Shown here in pieces: positions 5,828 through 9,101 of a stretch of DNA of 9,101 nucleotides. Origin of the DNA: an uncultured Collinsella sp. (lineage in GTDB: Bacteria; Actinomycetota; Coriobacteriia; Coriobacteriales; Coriobacteriaceae); assembly GCA_958431945.1 (NCBI GenBank), contig CAUASQ010000066.1:1-9101 (forward strand), written 5' to 3'. Every line of letters begins with the position of its first letter. Within the stretch, counting starts at the first letter, position 1. The notes under the pieces were generated by a model. It did no database searches. It was given only the letters and a program-made list of their open reading frames with translations, and had not been told where the DNA came from. Position numbers and translations under genes: made by a program.

Positions 5828-6377
5828 TTACGAGCGCGAGAGCGAAACGGTTGCCTTCAGTGGATTTTTGAACGCAGAGCGTCAGCGCATCCTGGCGGCC
5901 GCGACGCCAGAGCGCCGTGCGCAGATGGAGGCTGCCGAGGAGTCGCGCACGGTCTATCGCGCCTGGAATGCGGTGTGCTCGGGCACGCGCGAGGGGCGCC
6001 ATGTGACGGGCCTGCGCTACCTGCCCGAGTCCAATGAGCTGCTGGTGTACCTCGACTCGCCCTCGTGGACGCAGGAAATGACGCTGTTGTGTGAGATCAT
6101 CCGCGCACGTATGGAGCGCGCCGGTGCACATGTGGACGGCCTGGTGTTCAAAACCACCGCGCCCGGTCACACGCCACCCGCCGCCAGGGAGCGCCTGCGC
6201 CCGGCGACGACCGAGCGCCCGCCGGCTCCGCACGCCGACCTCAGTGAGGCCGAGCGCACCGAGATTGAGTGCCAAGTGGCGCCCATCGAAGACCAAAAAC
6301 TGCGCGAGGCCCTCGAGAACGCCATGAGAGCCAGCGCCGAGTGGGCCAAGGGCGTGCAAAGCAAAAAAGAGCCTTAA
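5814..6377 (+). CDS. dciA: DUF721/DciA-like protein, probable helicase-loading factor
   Basis: A 187-residue soluble protein with a DUF721 (DciA-like) domain at about residues 46-113: W51 in V-Y-R-A-W-N, then a strand-turn-strand with L-L-V-Y-L-D-S-P-S-W85, and a helix ending before V-F-K. DciA interacts with the replicative helicase DnaB and promotes its loading in bacteria lacking DnaC or DnaI; the mycobacterial member (Rv0004) sits at this same locus between recF and gyrB. The flanks, a charged N-terminus and a Pro/Arg-rich stretch (119-140) followed by a short acidic helix, are not recognisable. The GTG start overlaps recF by 14 nt and has GGTGAG (5803-5808) 5 nt upstream, indicating coupled translation. 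It is the last gene before a strong terminator. The family call is firm; the helicase role is by homology. Confidence 0.88.
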   Translation: MRRANYERESETVAFSGFLNAERQRILAAATPERRAQMEAAEESRTVYRAWNAVCSGTREGRHVTGLRYLPESNELLVYLDSPSWTQEMTLLCEIIRARMERAGAHVDGLVFKTTAPGHTPPAARERLRPATTERPPAPHADLSEAERTEIECQVAPIEDQKLREALENAMRASAEWAKGVQSKKEP

Positions 6378-6403
6378 ATCGCATCTGGTGGCCTTGTAGA
6401 GCC

Positions 6404-6433
6404 AAATACCCTCGTTCCCGAGGGTATTTTTTT
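6404..6433 (+). terminator. Rho-independent terminator after the DUF721 gene
   Basis: A perfect 11-bp stem AAATACCCTCG / CGAGGGTATTT with a TTCC loop is followed by a T run (6427-6433). It lies 26 nt after the DUF721 stop and ends the dnaN-recF-DUF721 transcript before gyrB. The A-rich left arm facing T-run could also allow partial termination from the other strand. Confidence 0.95.
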
Positions 6434-6459
6434 ACGATAAACTAGTAAGGCTGTACACA
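6431..6459 (+). promoter_or_regulatory. Possible gyrB promoter
   Basis: A new promoter is needed between the terminator and gyrB. The best pair seen is TTTACG (6431-6436) and TACACA (6454-6459) with a 17-bp spacer; both are poor matches, and the -35 would overlap the terminator T-run. Low confidence in the exact elements. Confidence 0.3.
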
Positions 6460-6471
6460 TTTTCTTGACTG

Positions 6472-6478
6472 AAGGAGG
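6472..6478 (+). promoter_or_regulatory. Shine-Dalgarno that fixes the gyrB start
   Basis: AAGGAGG lies 4 nt before GTG 6483. An upstream in-frame TTG at 6465 would place this motif inside the coding sequence and has no ribosome site of its own, so the GTG is the better start. Confidence 0.85.
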
Positions 6479-6482
6479 ACGT

Positions 6483-8513
6483 GTGGCAAACGAAAACGAT
6501 TACGATGGCGGCGAGATTAAGATTCTCGAAGGTCTCGAGGCCGTTCGTAAGCGCCCGGGCATGTATATCGGCTCGACGAGCGCCAGCGGTCTGCATCACC
6601 TGGTGTGGGAGATCGTTGACAACTCCGTCGACGAGGCCATGGCCGGTTTCTGCACCGAGATCCAGGTGACGGTCCACGCCGACAACTCCATCACGGTCGT
6701 CGACAACGGGCGTGGCATCCCCGTCGACGAGCACCCTGTTAAAAAGATCCCGACGCTCGAGGTCGTCATGACGATCTTGCACGCCGGCGGTAAGTTCGAT
6801 AACTCGGCCTATAAGGTCTCGGGTGGCTTGCACGGTGTGGGCATCTCCGTCGTCAACGCACTGTCCAAGCGCGTGGTCGTTCAGGTTCGTCGCGATGGCA
6901 ACACCTACGAGATGGAGTTCTCGCGCGGCAAGACCGTCAAGAAGATGGAGGTCGTGGGCACCTCGGATTCGACGGGCACCACCGTCACCTTCTGGCCCGA
7001 CGATGAGATCTTCGAGACCTGCATCTACGATTTCGATACGCTGCATAACCGTCTGCAGGAGACGGCGTTCCTCAATAAGAACCTCAAAATCGTGCTGACC
7101 GACGAGCGCGAAGCGACTCCCCACGTGGAGGAGTTTTGCTACGAGGGCGGCATCATCGACTTCGTCAAGTTTCTCAACGAGGGCAAGGACGTCCCCGAGG
7201 CCTTTAAGGAGCCCATCTACATCGAGGGCAAATCGGACCCGGACGCGCCTGTGGCCAAGATGGGCGAGGTCGAGGTTTCCCTGCAGTGGAATAGCGGCTA
7301 CGGCGAGAACGTCATGTCGTTTGCCAACGACATCTACACCCCCGAGGGTGGCATGCACCTTGAAGGCTTCCGCACCGCGCTCACCCGCGTGATCAACGAC
7401 TACGCGCGCAAACAGAACCTGCTCAAGGAAAAAGACGCCAACCTGACCGGCGACGATGTGCGCGAGGGCCTTTCGGCCGTTATCTCGGTCAAGCTGCCCG
7501 ATCCGCAGTTTGAGGGGCAGACCAAGGCCAAGCTCGGTAGCTCCTATATGCGCGCGCTCACGCTCAAGATCGTGACCGACGGCCTCGCCGATTACTTGGA
7601 GGAGCATCCCAAGCCCGCCCGCGAGATCGTCAAGAAGGCGCAACAGGCCTGCAAGGCGCGCAACGCCGCCCGCAAGGCGCGCGAGGCGACCCGCCGCAAG
7701 AGCCTGCTCGAGACGGCGTCCCTGCCCGGTAAGCTCGCTGACTGCTCAGTGCGCGATGCCGAGCTGACCGAGCTCTTCATCGTAGAGGGCGACTCGGCAG
7801 GCGGTTCGGCCAAGGACGGCCGTCGCCGAGACATCCAGGCGATTCTGCCCCTGCGCGGCAAGATTCTGAACGTCGAACGCGTTGGTGACCATCGCGCGTT
7901 CTCGAGTGACACCATCCAGTCGCTGATTACCGCGATCGGCTGCGGCGTCACGACGAGTGCCGGCGACGGCGGCGACTTCGATATCACCAAGGCGCGCTAC
8001 CACAAGATCATCATCATGACCGATGCAGACGTCGACGGTGCGCATATCCGCATCCTGCTGCTGACGTTCTTCTACAAGTACATGCGTCCGCTGATCGATG
8101 CCGGCTACGTCTATGTTGCCTGCCCGCCCATCTTTGGCATTAAGGTGCGCAACAAGATCCACTACGTGTATCCCAACGGCCGCCAGCCCGAAGACGAGAT
8201 CCTGCGCGACACCATCCAGAGCCTTGGCCTGAACCCCGACGACAACGACGAGGACGGCAAGGCCAAGGACGGCAAGATCACCAAGAAGCGCAAGGGCTAT
8301 ACCGTCCAGCGCTACAAGGGCCTGGGCGAGATGGACCCCAAGCAGCTTGCCTCGACGACGATGGATCCCAAGACCCGCATCCTGCAGCGCGTGTCGATCG
8401 AGGATGCCGTGGTGGCAGACCGCGCCGTGCGCGAGCTGATGGGTTCCGAGGTCGGCTATCGTCGCGAGTACATCGAGAAGCACGCGCACGACGCGCGTTT
8501 CCTTGATGCTTAA
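6483..8513 (+). CDS. gyrB: DNA gyrase subunit B
   Basis: GyrB is the ATPase and Mg-binding half of gyrase (A2B2), which introduces negative supercoils and removes positive ones ahead of forks. From the GTG at 6483 it has 676 residues, a normal length for a form without the E. coli-type insertion. The GHKL ATPase spans about 1-215: E43-I-V-D-N47, D74-N-G-R-G78 and G114-G-L-H-G-V-G120. The transducer domain follows. TOPRIM begins with V-E-G-D-S-A-G-G-S (434-442) and has P-L-R-G-K-I-L-N (456-463) and D-A-D-V-D-G-A-H (514-521). The C-terminal Y-K-G-L-G-E-M-D-P (611-619) is the gyrase/topo IV B signature. A charged Asp/Lys linker lies at ~586-604. Nothing in the equivalents of E. coli D426 (D437) and K447 (R458, common in other phyla) points to resistance. 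It shares a transcript with gyrA, 11 nt downstream. Confidence 0.97.
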   Translation: MANENDYDGGEIKILEGLEAVRKRPGMYIGSTSASGLHHLVWEIVDNSVDEAMAGFCTEIQVTVHADNSITVVDNGRGIPVDEHPVKKIPTLEVVMTILHAGGKFDNSAYKVSGGLHGVGISVVNALSKRVVVQVRRDGNTYEMEFSRGKTVKKMEVVGTSDSTGTTVTFWPDDEIFETCIYDFDTLHNRLQETAFLNKNLKIVLTDEREATPHVEEFCYEGGIIDFVKFLNEGKDVPEAFKEPIYIEGKSDPDAPVAKMGEVEVSLQWNSGYGENVMSFANDIYTPEGGMHLEGFRTALTRVINDYARKQNLLKEKDANLTGDDVREGLSAVISVKLPDPQFEGQTKAKLGSSYMRALTLKIVTDGLADYLEEHPKPAREIVKKAQQACKARNAARKAREATRRKSLLETASLPGKLADCSVRDAELTELFIVEGDSAGGSAKDGRRRDIQAILPLRGKILNVERVGDHRAFSSDTIQSLITAIGCGVTTSAGDGGDFDITKARYHKIIIMTDADVDGAHIRILLLTFFYKYMRPLIDAGYVYVACPPIFGIKVRNKIHYVYPNGRQPEDEILRDTIQSLGLNPDDNDEDGKAKDGKITKKRKGYTVQRYKGLGEMDPKQLASTTMDPKTRILQRVSIEDAVVADRAVRELMGSEVGYRREYIEKHAHDARFLDA

Positions 8514-8514
8514 G

Positions 8515-8521
8515 AGGAGGT
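8515..8521 (+). promoter_or_regulatory. Shine-Dalgarno that fixes the gyrA start
   Basis: AGGAGGT lies 3 nt before GTG 8525, just after the gyrB stop. Internal in-frame ATGs (8555, 8579, 8786) have no comparable site, so the long N-terminal extension of GyrA appears to be truly translated. Confidence 0.85.
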
Positions 8522-8524
8522 AAC

Positions 8525-9101
8525 GTGGCAGACGATATCAACAATAACGAGGGTATGGGCGAGGCCGGCGATGCCGGTATGCCCGACGATCTGAAGCGCC
8601 TGCTTGCCCGCGCTGAGCAGGGCGAGGACGGCGATCCGGATGCCTATAACCCCGATGCCGATGATGATGAGGAAGAGGACGACGACGCCGAGCTCGAGGA
8701 GAGCTTTGGCGAAGTCGACCGTGGTGCCTCTGCCGGTGAGGATATCAACGGTGGTCAGCTCCAGATTTCGGAGTTCGGCCGCGAGATGAAGCAGTCGTTC
8801 ATCGAGTACTCGATGTCGGTCATCACCGCCCGCGCCCTGCCGGACGTGCGCGATGGCTTAAAGCCGGTGCACCGTCGCATCCTGTACGCCATGAACGAGA
8901 GCGGCATCTACCCCAACCGTCCGCACAAGAAGTCGGCCTGGACGGTCGGCGAAGTTATCGGTAAGTACCATCCGCACGGTGACTCCGCGGTTTATGAGGC
9001 CATGGTCCGCCTGGCACAGTGGTTCTCCATGCGCACGCCGCTCATCGACGGTCACGGTAACTTCGGCAACATCGACGGCGACGGCGCCGCCGCCATGCGT
9101 T
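8525..9101 (+). CDS. gyrA: DNA gyrase subunit A, 3' end outside window
   Basis: GyrA carries the catalytic tyrosine that breaks and rejoins DNA in gyrase. Only the first 192 residues are visible; the active-site Tyr and C-terminal wrapping domain lie beyond the window. The conserved core starts near residue 87 (E-M-K-Q-S-F-I-E-Y-S-M-S-V-I), followed by A-L-P-D-V-R-D-G-L-K-P-V-H-R-R (104-118) and K-Y-H-P-H-G-D-S-A-V-Y (147-157). Aligning these with E. coli GyrA gives an offset of 71, so there is an extra N-terminal segment of about 70 residues, strongly acidic at 44-60. In the quinolone-resistance region, S154 and E158 correspond to E. coli S83 and D87; Ser is the sensitive state and Glu is a common natural variant. 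W139 replaces the usual Arg in K-S-A-R. The GTG start follows gyrB by 11 nt. Confidence 0.95.
   Translation, partial: MADDINNNEGMGEAGDAGMPDDLKRLLARAEQGEDGDPDAYNPDADDDEEEDDDAELEESFGEVDRGASAGEDINGGQLQISEFGREMKQSFIEYSMSVITARALPDVRDGLKPVHRRILYAMNESGIYPNRPHKKSAWTVGEVIGKYHPHGDSAVYEAMVRLAQWFSMRTPLIDGHGNFGNIDGDGAAAMR

Noticed and set aside
6465..6469. TTGACT as a -35 element for gyrB
   Set aside because: It overlaps the Shine-Dalgarno region and leaves no room for a -10 before the start codon.
6465..6482. TTG at 6465 as the gyrB start
   Set aside because: The AAGGAGG ribosome site at 6472-6478 would be inside the gene; GTG 6483 has correct spacing and gives a normal GyrB N-terminus.
7169..7178. TTCTCAACG in gyrB as a DnaA box
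   Set aside because: An isolated near-match in a coding region (F-L-N-E) with no clustering; consistent with chance.

Overview
The window is a bacterial chromosome origin region with the gene order [GHKL-ATPase gene]-dnaA-dnaN-recF-DUF721/dciA-gyrB-gyrA, all on the + strand. The recF-DUF721-gyrB-gyrA order is typical of Actinobacteria. GC-rich codon use, the divergent DnaA and an extra gene directly upstream of dnaA suggest the class Coriobacteriia, most likely Collinsella or a close relative. That assignment rests on recall of the family pattern, not on a search.

Layout. Positions 1-276 are intergenic: a strong leftward promoter at the left edge (probably for a divergent operon outside the window, classically rpmH-rnpA) and a cluster of AT-rich repeats resembling DnaA boxes (TTTTCAACA). 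Positions 277-1629 encode an unnamed protein with a GHKL ATP-binding domain, a long Gln/Tyr/Pro-rich prion-like linker and a C-terminal winged helix. dnaA (1645-3369) follows after 15 nt and carries a parS-like ParB site in its unconserved Ala/Pro-rich linker. The 238-nt dnaA-dnaN gap repeats the same box family and ends in a textbook DnaA-trio tract beside an AT-rich unwinding element, so it is the best candidate for the site of strand opening. dnaN, recF and the DUF721 gene are tightly packed, and a perfect-stem terminator (6404-6433) closes that operon. gyrB and gyrA form a second unit, each with a strong Shine-Dalgarno and a GTG start; gyrA is cut by the window end.

How it works together. 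DnaA loads at the boxes and opens the DNA at the trio tract. The DciA-like protein probably helps load the helicase, DnaN is the replicase clamp, RecF acts in gap repair, gyrase relieves supercoils, and the parS-like site would let ParB/SMC organise the newly copied origin. The GHKL/winged-helix protein sits between the two origin box clusters and is probably co-transcribed with dnaA, which makes it a candidate regulator of initiation. It is the most interesting unknown here. The origin boxes differ from canonical TTATCCACA, and DnaA domain IV has substitutions at positions that contact bases in E. coli DnaA, suggesting that initiator and site changed together.
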